Part shown: positions 1 through 7,886 of the stretch, in pieces
Layout: each line of letters starts with the position of its first letter
How positions within the stretch are numbered: the stretch's first letter is position 1
NCBI GenBank assembly: GCA_004151065.3
Contig: NWUY0304173594.1
Location: forward strand, 1 to 11,556
Direction of reading: 5' to 3'
DNA: 11,556 bases
Source: Larix sibirica
Lineage: Eukaryota > Streptophyta > Pinopsida > Pinales > Pinaceae
Notes under the pieces: model-generated
Told to the model about the DNA's origin: nothing
Databases searched by the model: none
The model's input: only the letters and a program-made list of their open reading frames with translations
Program-made: the position numbers and the translations under genes

Positions 1-55
1 TACAACTCATGACTTGGTTATTGGATATCTTTTTTTATTATAAGATCCATACTTT

Positions 56-157
56 GTTTCTTAGACATATAACTCCAAACATTGTTGGGTCTTGGTATTT
101 AAGTATGTTTCTTAGACATATAACTCCAAATGTTGTTAGGTCTCAGTATTTTTATAT
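56..157. repeat. 51-bp tandem duplication, two copies
   Basis: Two adjacent 51-bp units (56-106 and 107-157) both begin GTTTCTTAGACATATAACTC and stay similar to their ends, differing at scattered positions. Because 51 is a multiple of three, a short plus-strand open frame across it carries a repeated FLRHITPN peptide. I see no other sign that this frame is coding. The divergence between units suggests an old duplication. Confidence 0.9.
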
Positions 158-850
158 ATTAGTATTTATACGAAAACTCATAGAATACAAAGCCTTACGA
201 TAAAACCCTTAAGGTAGTATAGATTTGAATTTGTTGATTAACGTTTAATGTTATGCTAAGAATGAAAACCATGACTATCATTTGGCTCATATTCGATTAT
301 AGCAGTATCAATTATCAATATTCCTCTACGTTTTAAGGGTATGGTAAACATTTGATAGTGATTTCATAATCAAGTGATTGGACATATAATAGGATTGTAG
401 TGTGGTTCCATTTACATGTCGATATAACATAGTACGTTTAATGACGAATTAAATTCGATCCACTCATACATCGTGCATGTCATTTTTTCATCAAATCAAC
501 ATATGATATTGTGTTAATGATTGTCCTTATTCTATAAAACTTGTCCATTTCACCATCTACTATCAGCGCCCGCACCAGCTAAGGTAGAATTTTTTTAACA
601 AAATGCATTTGTAAATTTGTTAATCTGCATTCTTTAAGCTAAAAAAAATTGGTATGGCATTTAAGGAAAACATGTTCATGCTTTGTTGCAAACTTCAAAG
701 TGTATTGATGTCACATCCACCTTTCGGCTCACTACTGTAGCCAATAAAACAGAGGGAGTGCACTTATAAGGAAGATGGCTACAATCAAGCGAATAAAAAA
801 ATAGATCTCGGAAAAGGATGGAAGGTTAAAAGATCCAGCGAGAGCTGATG
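158..850. other. AT-rich stretch without a recognised gene
   Basis: No open frame here resembles a known protein. An A8 run lies at 641-648. A CCAAT pentamer (741-745) sits about 20 bp before CTTATAAG (763-770), a spacing too short for a normal CCAAT/TATA promoter. The nearby ATG opens a frame of only nine codons. The stretch becomes richer in G and C toward its right end, where the inverted repeats at 851-921 begin. Confidence 0.5.
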
Positions 851-921
851 GACCAGACACGCAGCGACGTGATGCCTTTTCACGTCTAAGATTGTCCACA
901 CGTCTTGGATAAAGTCTGGTC
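851..921. repeat. Nested inverted repeats with ACGTG cores
   Basis: An outer pair, GACCAGAC (851-858) and GTCTGGTC (914-921), encloses an inner pair, GACGTG (866-871) and CACGTC (881-886), with a 9-nt loop. Both inner arms carry the ACGTG core found in plant bZIP-bound G-box or ABRE-like elements. The patch is richer in G and C than its surroundings. It could be a promoter remnant or part of a small foldback transposon; no transcribed gene is evident beside it. Confidence 0.5.
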
Positions 922-1040
922 ATTGTTTCTCCCAGTGGTTGCTTCTCTCCCTTGTCCTTAGGTATATTGCCAAAAAGTTATTGGCTATGTAGTTATCAGA
1001 TCTTCATTACTCAATGAGCTTAACTTTTATGAATGGATCG

Positions 1041-1088
1041 GATCTCACTATTTAACAATGACAACAGATCTCACTATTTAACATTGAC
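1041..1088. repeat. 26-bp-period tandem duplication
   Basis: The 22-nt block GATCTCACTATTTAACA followed by A/T and TGAC occurs at 1041-1062 and 1067-1088. It differs at one base and is separated by a 4-nt spacer. The near identity suggests a fairly recent local duplication. Confidence 0.9.
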
Positions 1089-1105
1089 GCTCGAAATTGG
1101 GTACA

Positions 1106-1191
1106 ATAAAAGCATCTATTATCATCTATAATAGATCTCTGGATTATATAAAAGCATTTATGATTCTAATATACAATATAAAAGCATCTAT
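1106..1191. repeat. Three copies of an ATAAAAGCATCTAT motif plus a small palindrome
   Basis: The 14-mer ATAAAAGCAT(C/T)TAT occurs at 1106-1119, 1148-1161 and 1178-1191. The first copy overlaps a palindrome, ATCTATTAT (1114-1122) and ATAATAGAT (1128-1136), with a 5-nt loop. Copy spacings of 42 and 30 bp show that this is not a regular tandem array. Confidence 0.8.
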
Positions 1192-1210
1192 TATTGTCGT
1201 ACTAAATAGA

Positions 1211-1248
1211 GTTGTTTAAAAACCTGGAAACAAAGTTGTTTAAAAACC
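1211..1248. repeat. 24-bp-period duplication of GTTGTTTAAAAACC
   Basis: The 14-mer GTTGTTTAAAAACC occurs identically at 1211-1224 and 1235-1248, separated by ten A-rich bases. It begins 19 bp after the triple motif at 1106-1191, so several small duplications cluster here. Confidence 0.9.
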
Positions 1249-1644
1249 ATACACCCAAGTTTCTTTTAAAAAACGACCACTTTTTACAGAGGTACCACAT
1301 TTTTTTAATACAGGAGGTTTACACCATAACAAAATTGGTCCAATAGCAAAAAGTTGCAAAAGTGCATCTATATATCACCGCAATATCGTTCCTTGTGACT
1401 TATTTTATATACACAGTACTAAAATATGCAGTGCTTACCAAAAACAAGAAACATAGAAAGAATAAATCTAAAATTAGAATCATGAAGCAAATGTCTGAAC
1501 AATTACAAATTTAATCATACATTAAGCCTTTCTGCATCATCGAAGTTCAGGGCTCTAACTCGGCTTATAAAAGAAGTCCACGGCAACATGGGAGCAAGAA
1601 AGGCATTAATAGAAACAAAAATCAATTTTACAGTCCCGTTAACA
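1249..1644. other. AT-rich stretch, possible minus-strand 3' flank of the U-box fragment
   Basis: No recognised protein is encoded. Read on the minus strand, this follows the U-box stop codon and is A/T-rich in the manner of a plant 3' flank. A minus-strand open frame runs from 1724 to 1515 and ends in FDDAERLNV before a stop. I do not recognise it, and part of it overlaps a tandem duplication, so I do not call it a gene. A GGTAAGCA donor-like word lies on the minus strand at 1433-1440. Confidence 0.4.
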
Positions 1645-1726
1645 TTCACATTGATACAAATCCAACTACTGTTTACAAAACAATTTTCACATTGATAGAA
1701 ATCAAAAACTTTTTTACAAAACACTC
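1645..1726. repeat. 41-bp tandem duplication, diverged
   Basis: Units 1645-1685 and 1686-1726 begin TTCACATTGATA and share TTTACAAAACA near their ends. I count 32 of 41 matching positions. The divergence indicates an older event than the near-identical duplications elsewhere in the window. Confidence 0.85.
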
Positions 1727-1900
1727 AGTAAGGGATACTTACATTTATAAAACTCAGTAATTTACATTTTTAAATAATGATTGAACCATTGAGTAGAAAT
1801 ATCCACAATAGCAACAATATAGACTACTTCTATATGCTTATTGCTGGCCATTGATAACTGGTTGGTAATGTCTGCTCCTCCGAGGCACGGTGAAAAAATC

Positions 1901-1979
1901 CGGTTTTGTTTATCCATTATTCAATTGTTGAGCGAATCGAACCCGGTTTTGTTTCACCAGTATTCAATTGCGGAGCGAA
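1901..1979. repeat. 43-bp-period duplication of the end of the U-box exon
   Basis: The 36-nt blocks 1901-1936 and 1944-1979 both begin CGGTTTTGTTT and end in GAGCGAA. The right copy carries the last codons of the U-box frame and its stop. The left copy lies downstream of the stop in gene orientation and is a diverged echo of that end. The 43-bp period is not a multiple of three, so the copy could not simply extend the protein. Confidence 0.9.
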
Positions 1980-2127
1980 GTGAACGATTTGGAATGAGGG
2001 CGTTCTTCTTATATTCGAGCCTCGATCCAGTCATGGGTGAAGTGTCATTGTTGTCGAACCATCTTTTGATTTCTCCAAACTCGTACGAGGGCCCATCTTC
2101 AGCAATATGAGGGTCTTTCATAACCTC
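1954..2127 (-). pseudogene. U-box domain exon of a plant PUB-type E3 ubiquitin ligase, gene fragment
   Basis: Read on the minus strand, this encodes 57 residues and a TGA. Family landmarks appear in order: EVMKDPHIAEDG (residues 1-12), SYE (14-16), IKRWFDNN then DTSPMT (20-33), and LIPNRSLRSAIEYW (44-57). These match the U-box core (normally EVMxDPxxAxDGFTYE, the W-x5-8-SPMT loop, and LIPNxxLRxxI) that binds an E2 ubiquitin-conjugating enzyme. DGPSYE replaces the usual DGFTYE. In PUB proteins with a USP and kinase part the U-box is C-terminal, so a stop just after it is normal. A 3' splice site, GTGCAG|GAG, begins the exon at 2127. Read through unspliced, the frame continues as GPVQ upstream, giving PVQEVM, and reaches TAG at 2160-2158. 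The first U-box residues (a CPI-like motif) and any kinase, USP or ARM part are missing nearby. It may be a pseudogene or the last exon of a badly decayed gene. The domain call is firm; its expression is unknown. Confidence 0.75.
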
Positions 2128-2223
2128 CTGCACAGGTCCAACGGCAGTCAGCGGAAGCTATAAAACGAGGATATATGCTAAATCTAGAGCAATAAGTAAA
2201 ATAGATGGATGATCTTTGCTTAC
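2128..2223 (-). other. Candidate 96-bp intron before the U-box exon
   Basis: On the minus strand the interval starts GTAAGC (2223-2218) after a G and ends GTGCAG (2133-2128) directly before the U-box exon. The size, A/T-rich middle and both boundaries suit a plant intron. The sequence upstream of the donor does not translate into a recognisable U-box start: the nearest reading in the better frame hits a stop four bases before the donor. The splice sites are seen; their use is inferred. Confidence 0.4.
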
Positions 2224-2366
2224 CATACTAATCGGACAACAAATCCATCAACTTGATGGATTGTGTGCGTAGCCCTTCGATATAACAGTGCCATGAAATC
2301 TTGTCCTCTTGCCTAAAATCAAACTAAGATGCTTCAAGCCAACCTTGTTGCTGAATATTGGTAGAC

Positions 2367-2500
2367 TTCCACCGCCTCAGCGACATTTCGATGCAGCAGT
2401 TGAGGGATAAACAAGGAGCCAAAAGTCCGACAGCCCTAGCAACATTTGCAGAGTTCCACCGCCTCAAGGATCCCAAAGTCCGACTACCCCAGCAACATAA
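2367..2500. repeat. Duplicated block with an internal 34-bp length difference
   Basis: TTCCACCGCCTCA occurs at 2367-2379 and 2454-2466. An AAAGTCCGAC block followed by a CCC and AGCAACAT pattern occurs at 2422-2446 and 2475-2498. The two landmarks are 87 and 53 bp apart respectively, so one copy has gained or lost 34 bp. The block is richer in G and C than its surroundings. A 90-codon plus-strand frame (2358-2630) crosses it with FHRL twice; I recognise no family in it, and the duplication breaks frame. Confidence 0.8.
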
Positions 2501-2641
2501 GCGATTTCAGCTGCGAGCGTACTATGCTGCTTTCAAATGCTACTTCATTATAACCATCACATCAGAGGGTCGAAACCCATACGCAGAGTGCAGAGTTCTG
2601 ATGGAAAATCTCATAAAATCTCAGAAGTAAGATACGCTTAC

Positions 2642-2711
2642 TTCAGCACGCCGCCGAGCTCCGGGACATAGAAACCAAGGCATGCATTATGTTGTCCAGC
2701 ACCAATAAAAT
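2642..2711 (-). pseudogene. Short coding-like segment between splice-like sites, unknown protein
   Basis: On the minus strand this 70-nt segment follows a possible acceptor (GGCAAG, AG at 2713-2712) and ends at AA|GTAAGC (donor GT at 2641-2640). One frame reads FIGAGQHNACLGFYVPELGG and continues to VL, with G/C-rich third positions that stand out from the A/T-rich flanks. I do not recognise the peptide. It lies about 500 bp upstream of the U-box exon on the same strand, so it could be another exon of the same gene remnant or chance. The link to the U-box is inference only. Confidence 0.25.
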
Positions 2712-3240
2712 CTTGCCAAAAAGTATTGAATTATGAAAAAAAATAATTAATGAAAATTTCACCCAGATTTATACCATAGCCTTGTCAAATATTCCATCCC
2801 CGACCTCCTCAGATTAATAGTGCTGACCAAAAAAATATATGTCAAGGACATAAAAAGTGCAACCTTGGTGAATATACCTCAATTGCCAAAAAATAATACT
2901 TGTAGGGAATTTGAATCATTACACATGGTTTTAGTCTTGATGTTTAAAATGTTTCATTATATTTCATTTATTGAGGCATTATGTGAACAAACACTCAGAT
3001 ATGACACAATATCCTCCTTTGTTTGTACAACATATTTATGTTTGATCCGCTTCAACATTCACTGCTTTTGGGTATATTAGTAACATGTGCATGACATTGA
3101 AGACACAAAGGATTTACGGTGACAAAGTCATATAAGATACACATATATTAAACAAAAGAAAGAAAGTGTTATGTTGAACAAATCCATTGAACATAAACAT
3201 ATACTAGTGCATGTGAAGAACTTACTCGAGAAACCCTAGT
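2712..3240. other. AT-rich stretch, no recognised gene
   Basis: An 86-codon plus-strand frame (2820-3080) lies here, with no recognisable domain and no sign of codon bias. On the minus strand, around 2815-2770, the sequence reads EEVGDGIFDKAM in one frame after a T-rich run and a CAG. It might be another decayed exon, but I cannot identify it. The rest is A/T-rich without clear repeats. Confidence 0.4.
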
Positions 3241-3315
3241 GATACACTACTTGCATGGAACGTGTAAGTTGGAGTAGGGACACACTACTTGCATGGAACG
3301 TGCAAGTTGGAGAAG
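3241..3315. repeat. 38-bp tandem duplication
   Basis: Units starting at 3241 and 3279 share CACTACTTGCATGGAACGTG followed by AAGTTGGAG. They differ at only three bases over 37. The near identity suggests a recent event. The unit is richer in G and C than its flanks. Confidence 0.95.
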
Positions 3316-3951
3316 TTTGCAATTGAATGAGTTACCTACACATTCACTAAAAGAGTTATGTTATGGCGAAGAAAACAATATAAGGTATACATAGACATAT
3401 ATTAATGCATTTTATAGTCATTGACAACCTTCCAGTATCAAGCCTGTTGCCCAAGGTATCCCAATGAATGATCACTTGCATAGGCTGATGAAGAAGTTTG
3501 AAATTTAGTGTCTTCCTCTTAAATTAAAATTCTATAAAGAGTTGTTGTTGCCTAAAGATGAATCTCATTCTTCCATAATTCTACTCGACAATATGAATCA
3601 AATTTGAATACTTATGCTTTTCCTTGAATTGTTAGTGGATTTTGGATAGCTAAACAAGGACCTTCATTATTAAAAAACAAATGATATGCCAAATGTATGG
3701 ATGTTATCAATTGCCTCCTTATGCTTTTGGAAAAAAGAGTCTCATTGGTAGTGGTTTGAGTTTCATACACATTTAGGGAAATAGATGTGTGATGCAAACA
3801 ACCATAGATGTGAATTGTATCTAACCATGTTAGCATAATAATAAAAATATGTCTCAACAAATTCATTTGATAAAGGACACCTCACTATGTAAATCATAAC
3901 AATACAATACCTAGTTTTTTTTTCAATGAGGGAGGATTAGAGTGATTTGAT
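3316..3951. other. AT-rich stretch, no recognised gene
   Basis: The longest open frame is an 84-codon minus-strand frame (3866-3612) that is rich in Ile, Thr and Leu and has no domain I recognise. A T-rich run (3914-3923) precedes the foldback that starts at 3952. I see no RNA gene or clear transposon end here. Confidence 0.5.
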
Positions 3952-4086
3952 TCTAGATTCGTTATACATCACTAAGCGACACTAGTTTGACGTCCTTGCT
4001 ATGGTATCGATGCTTAACCTAACAGATTGGTACCATAGCATGGATGTCGAACTAGCGTCGCTTAAGTGACATATAATGAATCTAGA
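3952..4086. mobile_element. Foldback element with 57/58-nt arms and a 20-nt loop (MITE-like hairpin)
   Basis: The left arm (3952-4008) begins TCTAGATTCGTTATACATCA. The right arm (4029-4086) is its reverse complement with 49 of 58 aligned positions identical, eight substitutions and one 1-nt gap. The loop is 4009-4028. Seven of the eight substitutions are transitions, and four become G:U pairs in a plus-strand RNA, so a transcript would fold into a long, nearly continuous duplex. I see no convincing target-site duplication: the left flank ends TTTGAT and the right flank starts CATG. It could be a very small MITE, an inverted duplication, or a small-RNA hairpin locus. The foldback is certain; its class is not. 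Confidence 0.85.
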
Positions 4087-4816
4087 CATGAAAAAAACCT
4101 AATGAAACCTTAGACCTAACCCCTATAACCCTTAATGAATAACCCATCTAAACCCCTAATATTAATAACGTGTAAATTGTAATTTGTAATTCCTAATGCC
4201 TATAAACATTAGCTTGTTTAACTTGTATAACTCCTAACTAATGACCCTTATGAGTTGTAAACCACAATCCATTATAATCCCTAACCCATGTAACCCTTAT
4301 CCTTAAACGCTATGACAATCCCCAACCCATATAACCCCTAGACTCTAAGCTACATAATTCTTATAATTGGCAGGTTCAATGTAAACCTTGTAACTACTAA
4401 GACCTAGCCCATATAAACTTTAACAATCCAACCACTAAATTGAATAATTCCCAACTCTTAAGAACTAAACCCTTTAACACCAACACTTGTAACCCATAGC
4501 ATGTTTAACCTCTAACCACTATAATCCCTACAACCCTTAACACCTTTCTCTTAAAATCTTATAACATTCATGACCCCTATCCGTTAACCTTTATAAGTTG
4601 AAATACATAATCCCTATAAAAAAATATTACTCTAACCCCTAACCTATATAAATGCTAACATATAACCTTTGTAATGTTAATATTCCAACCATTCACCACT
4701 AACTAAACTACTACAAACCCTAACCTTACGACCCCTAATCCCTAACTTATAATACCATGTACAACCCCTAATCCACGTAATTCCTATAATACCATAACCA
4801 TATAACCATTAACCTA

Positions 4817-4855
4817 TATAATCATGTTATTACGAGATAATGTAACATGATTATA
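4817..4855. repeat. Perfect 13-bp inverted repeat within the telomere-like tract
   Basis: TATAATCATGTTA (4817-4829) and its exact reverse complement (4843-4855) flank a 13-nt spacer containing TACGAGATAA. It interrupts the CCCTAA-like wording of the surrounding tract, so it may mark a small insertion. It is too A/T-rich, and lacks a T-run, to support a terminator call. Confidence 0.8.
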
Positions 4856-5022
4856 CTTCCTAAAACTTAACCCCAAAATCTTCTACAAACCATTACACTT
4901 ATAATATTGAATGCTTAAAACACATAACATTTATGACGCCTAACCCTAAACTCCTATAACCCCAAACCCTATAACTCATCATTCATATAACCTTAAATCC
5001 TTAAAACCCTATGTTGATACAC

Positions 5023-5120
5023 TATAAGTATCACTATAATCCTTATAACACCACCTAACCCATTTTCCTTATAAGTATCACTATAATCCTTATAACACCA
5101 CCTAACCCATTTTCCTTATA
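5023..5120. repeat. Perfect 47-bp tandem duplication
   Basis: Units 5023-5069 and 5070-5116 are identical, and the match runs 4 bp further. Each starts TATAAGTATCACTATAATCC. Perfect identity inside an otherwise degenerate tract indicates a recent duplication. Confidence 0.97.
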
Positions 5121-5637
5121 TAATCGCTAGCTCCTCAAACCCTTCAAACCTTTAACCCATATAAAATAAACACTACAACACCTAATCCCTAAGCATTTAC
5201 TCTTAACCACACAACCCTAAAAATAATACATGTACCTATTGAATCTCTAACCTTAATAACTTTTGCAACTCCTAAATGCTAACTCATATAAACCCAAACC
5301 ATTGTAATAACTAAATTCTAACCTATAACATAATGTCAAATTCCTATAGCACATGGTAATGAGCCTCTATATCCCTAATGATTTTAACCTTAAATTAATG
5401 AAAATTATAACACTATAACCCTTCACCTTTCTAACTAATATCCCCAATATCCCTTCGTATTTTCATTAATGCTTAGTCCCTATCCCCTATAACCCTAATC
5501 CATATAGGCTATATAATGCCCCTTTGACCCCTATCCTCTAACCATTATATTAACTAACTCTGGTCAACTTTATAAAAATGTAAACCTAACCTCTAGAATT
5601 GAATAAAGTCCTAAGCCCTAACAAATAACCCTTGTAT

Positions 5638-7836
5638 TCTACTTATTTTTATTTCTCAAAGACCGAAGAGAGATCCGTTCAACTTCCTTCCTCTTGCATC
5701 TAATAAAATTGAGCTTGCATTTGAATATGGCACCCCTCTTTGACTTAGAATCATGAAACAAATATGAATTATAAAGTCCACGGACAATCCTTTGAAGTGA
5801 TGGCATCTCTTTGCAATATGCTCTATTATTAAAAAAATTCATTATGACAAGTAAAGGGATCTTACTATCTCCCTAGTAAAATAACCTCTCATTTGTTCAA
5901 TGTTTTAATTACAAAGAAGTGCTCTCCTCCATGACTATCATTAGGTTATTGTTCATCAAACCACTTATATCTCTTTACTCAAACATTCCAAGTTTAGGTG
6001 GATTCAGCCTATTGAACTGTTACTAACTCTATCCGGTCTCTCTCTTTGAGCATAATTTGATATGTGGCATGGTGTTTTCCTTGGTTGTTAAACTTGCATG
6101 GTTATGAGTTAACCTTCCAAATTTTGCCTTGGATTTGGGTGTTATTGTTTTAGCACTATTGAGAAGGCAAAAGTTTCACTTATTTCACCAAGATGCAAAG
6201 ATTTGTACTTATAATTAGTTCCAATAAGCAATAGTAAGGTGATTAAAAGAAACACCCCAATAGAAACTCAACAAGTAGCCCAAAATTCCTAGGAATAGTA
6301 GAGAATAGAAGAGATCGTTTCAAAATATAACTCACTAAAAATGCCAAGTTTCTCTAAATGTGATATTTGCTTGAGAAGATAGTTTTACTTGTGGAAAACC
6401 CTTTCACTTAGTTATGATGAATATGAAAACTCAGAATTTTTCTCAATCAAATCATGAAAAGCATCAAGATATTAGGGTTAGCCAATATCCTCAAGACTTT
6501 AAAAAAAATACAAAAATATTTTAAACGAAAACTAAGGGTTATCAAATAGGAGAAATAAACTTGCTTGAGTTTCTTGCTTTGGATAACAAAAGAATACATG
6601 TTCTATGAAATGTTTAAACTCAACATCTTATATATAGCAGACCAAGCAGATCTGAATAGGCCAGAGTGACAGTCCTTCAAATGAGAAGAAATGAATGAAA
6701 CAAAACCATGATCAAACCTTTTAAAAAATCATAAATCATTGCTAATAAAATTCAATACTGTGATAATTAATGAGGCTGAATCACTCTTAAACATCTTAGA
6801 ATAATTAATGGTAATTTGAGACTGTATGCTTTCGTAGTTGACCATAAATAGCCGAAAATAGCTTGATGTGTTTAGTGAGAATGATTGATTGGGAATTTTG
6901 GGTTTTGCATCAATAGACACCATGCTAAGCAAAGAAATCACCTAGAGGAGGGAATTGGTAAGCTAATGCAAGCAATTGAACCTGTGACACCAATTTCGAA
7001 ATGTTTTAGACGAGAAAACAAATGAGGTTCAAACGTTTTTGTCTAAGAAACAAATGAATCTACAATATAATTATATAATTAGCCAGGGAAACAACTAAAA
7101 GAAAAAGAAAAGAACCCTATAGCTATGTTTACTAGTATTTTAGTTTTAGTGATAGAGCACTATATTTGAGTAAATATATGATATTAGTTACAAGGAAAGC
7201 AACTAAAAAACATTTTTCTTTTGCCAGTTTATTTTTCCTTTTCCCTGAATTGGCATTGGAAATGAAGAATGTTCTACAAGATAGTGTTGTATAAAGCAAC
7301 ACTAATGGAACTTGCAAACAATTGATTTCTTTTCCAAACGGTATGATTGTCACTATGCATCACCTCTATAAGTCCATAAATTCATCCTACAACCAAGTAC
7401 ATATATATAATTAACTTGTTGAGGAATTTGTGCTCCATCCTATGCAAACAAGTCCCAATTCATTTTCAATCGATGGTTTTTTTTTTCGTAGGGTCATTGT
7501 TATTAGCATTCTATGTTTTGTCTATATGAGAAAGACTACACTACCATTGAGATAAAGGAGTCATCTTAGCTAGATTGACTCTAGAAGACCAAGGCCAATG
7601 AAAATAAGATAATGAAGTGCACCATGACCATGCTTTTTTGAATGGAGATAGTATGTTTAACAATTCTTTAGAAATTGTAGGATTCTCAGAACATGGCAAG
7701 CCACATGGAGGATATAATCCAGTAAAGAATAAAACAACCACTAACTAGAGCAATTAATTACTAATTGATCACAAGAGATTTGTATAAGTTGAAACTTCAT
7801 AATATTTTCCATAGGCATCTAATGACAAATGGAATA
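5638..7836. other. AT-rich intergenic stretch, no recognised gene
   Basis: Several open frames of 66-73 codons exist (for example minus 5842-5639, 6941-6729, 7353-7132 and 7741-7541), but none shows a domain I recognise. The last is rich in Trp, Pro and Ser (LSYFHWPWSSRVNLAKMTP) and looks less random than the others; it could be a decayed coding piece. A TATATATAG word at 6629-6637 has no open frame after it. A T10 run lies at 7477-7486. No tRNA or other RNA gene was seen. Confidence 0.45.
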
Positions 7837-7886
7837 GATGTATTGTTCTATAGAAATCGCATGATGTATTGCTCTATAGAAATCGC
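7837..7886. repeat. 26-bp-period tandem duplication
   Basis: The 24-nt block GATGTATTG(T/C)TCTATAGA followed by AATCGC occurs at 7837-7860 and 7863-7886 with one difference and a 2-nt spacer. A plus-strand 77-codon frame spans it. The period is not a multiple of three, which argues against coding constraint on the duplication. Confidence 0.9.

Larger units (their letters stand above)
4100..5637. repeat. About 1.5 kb of degenerate telomere-like, G-poor sequence
   Basis: The plus strand is dominated by words such as AACCCCTATAACCC, CCTAACCC and CCCTTAA. I count close to thirty AACCC pentamers and almost no GGGTT. Exact plant telomere heptamers (CCCTAAA) are rare: I see them at 4944-4950 and 5215-5221, plus a telo-box-like AAACCCTAA at 4715-4723. 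Word spacing is irregular, with TATAA commonly between CCC runs, so this is not a fresh telomere array. It may be an eroded interstitial telomeric block or a low-complexity satellite that drifted toward this composition. No gene is visible inside it. Confidence 0.8.

Noticed and set aside
732-923. 63-codon minus-strand frame with a hydrophobic C-terminal part
   Set aside because: No recognised family; the hydrophobic stretch is what A/T-rich DNA commonly encodes, and the frame overlaps the nested inverted repeats.
2358-2630. 90-codon plus-strand frame with FHRL repeats, considered as a retrotransposon gag piece (FAEFHRLKDPKV)
   Set aside because: The resemblance to gag is limited to a few residues, no zinc knuckle or protease follows, and the repeats arise from a DNA duplication that does not keep frame.
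4100-5637. A true chromosome-end telomere
   Set aside because: Exact CCCTAAA heptamers are very rare and never in tandem, and non-telomeric DNA continues for kilobases on both sides.
6629-6637. TATATATAG as a plant TATA box
   Set aside because: No open frame longer than a few codons starts downstream and no other promoter element is clear; such words are common in A/T-rich DNA.
7541-7560. Minus-strand TATCTCAATGG as an A box of a tRNA or SINE
   Set aside because: It fits the A-box pattern with one mismatch, but no B box (GGTTCRANNCC) lies at the needed distance and no cloverleaf forms.
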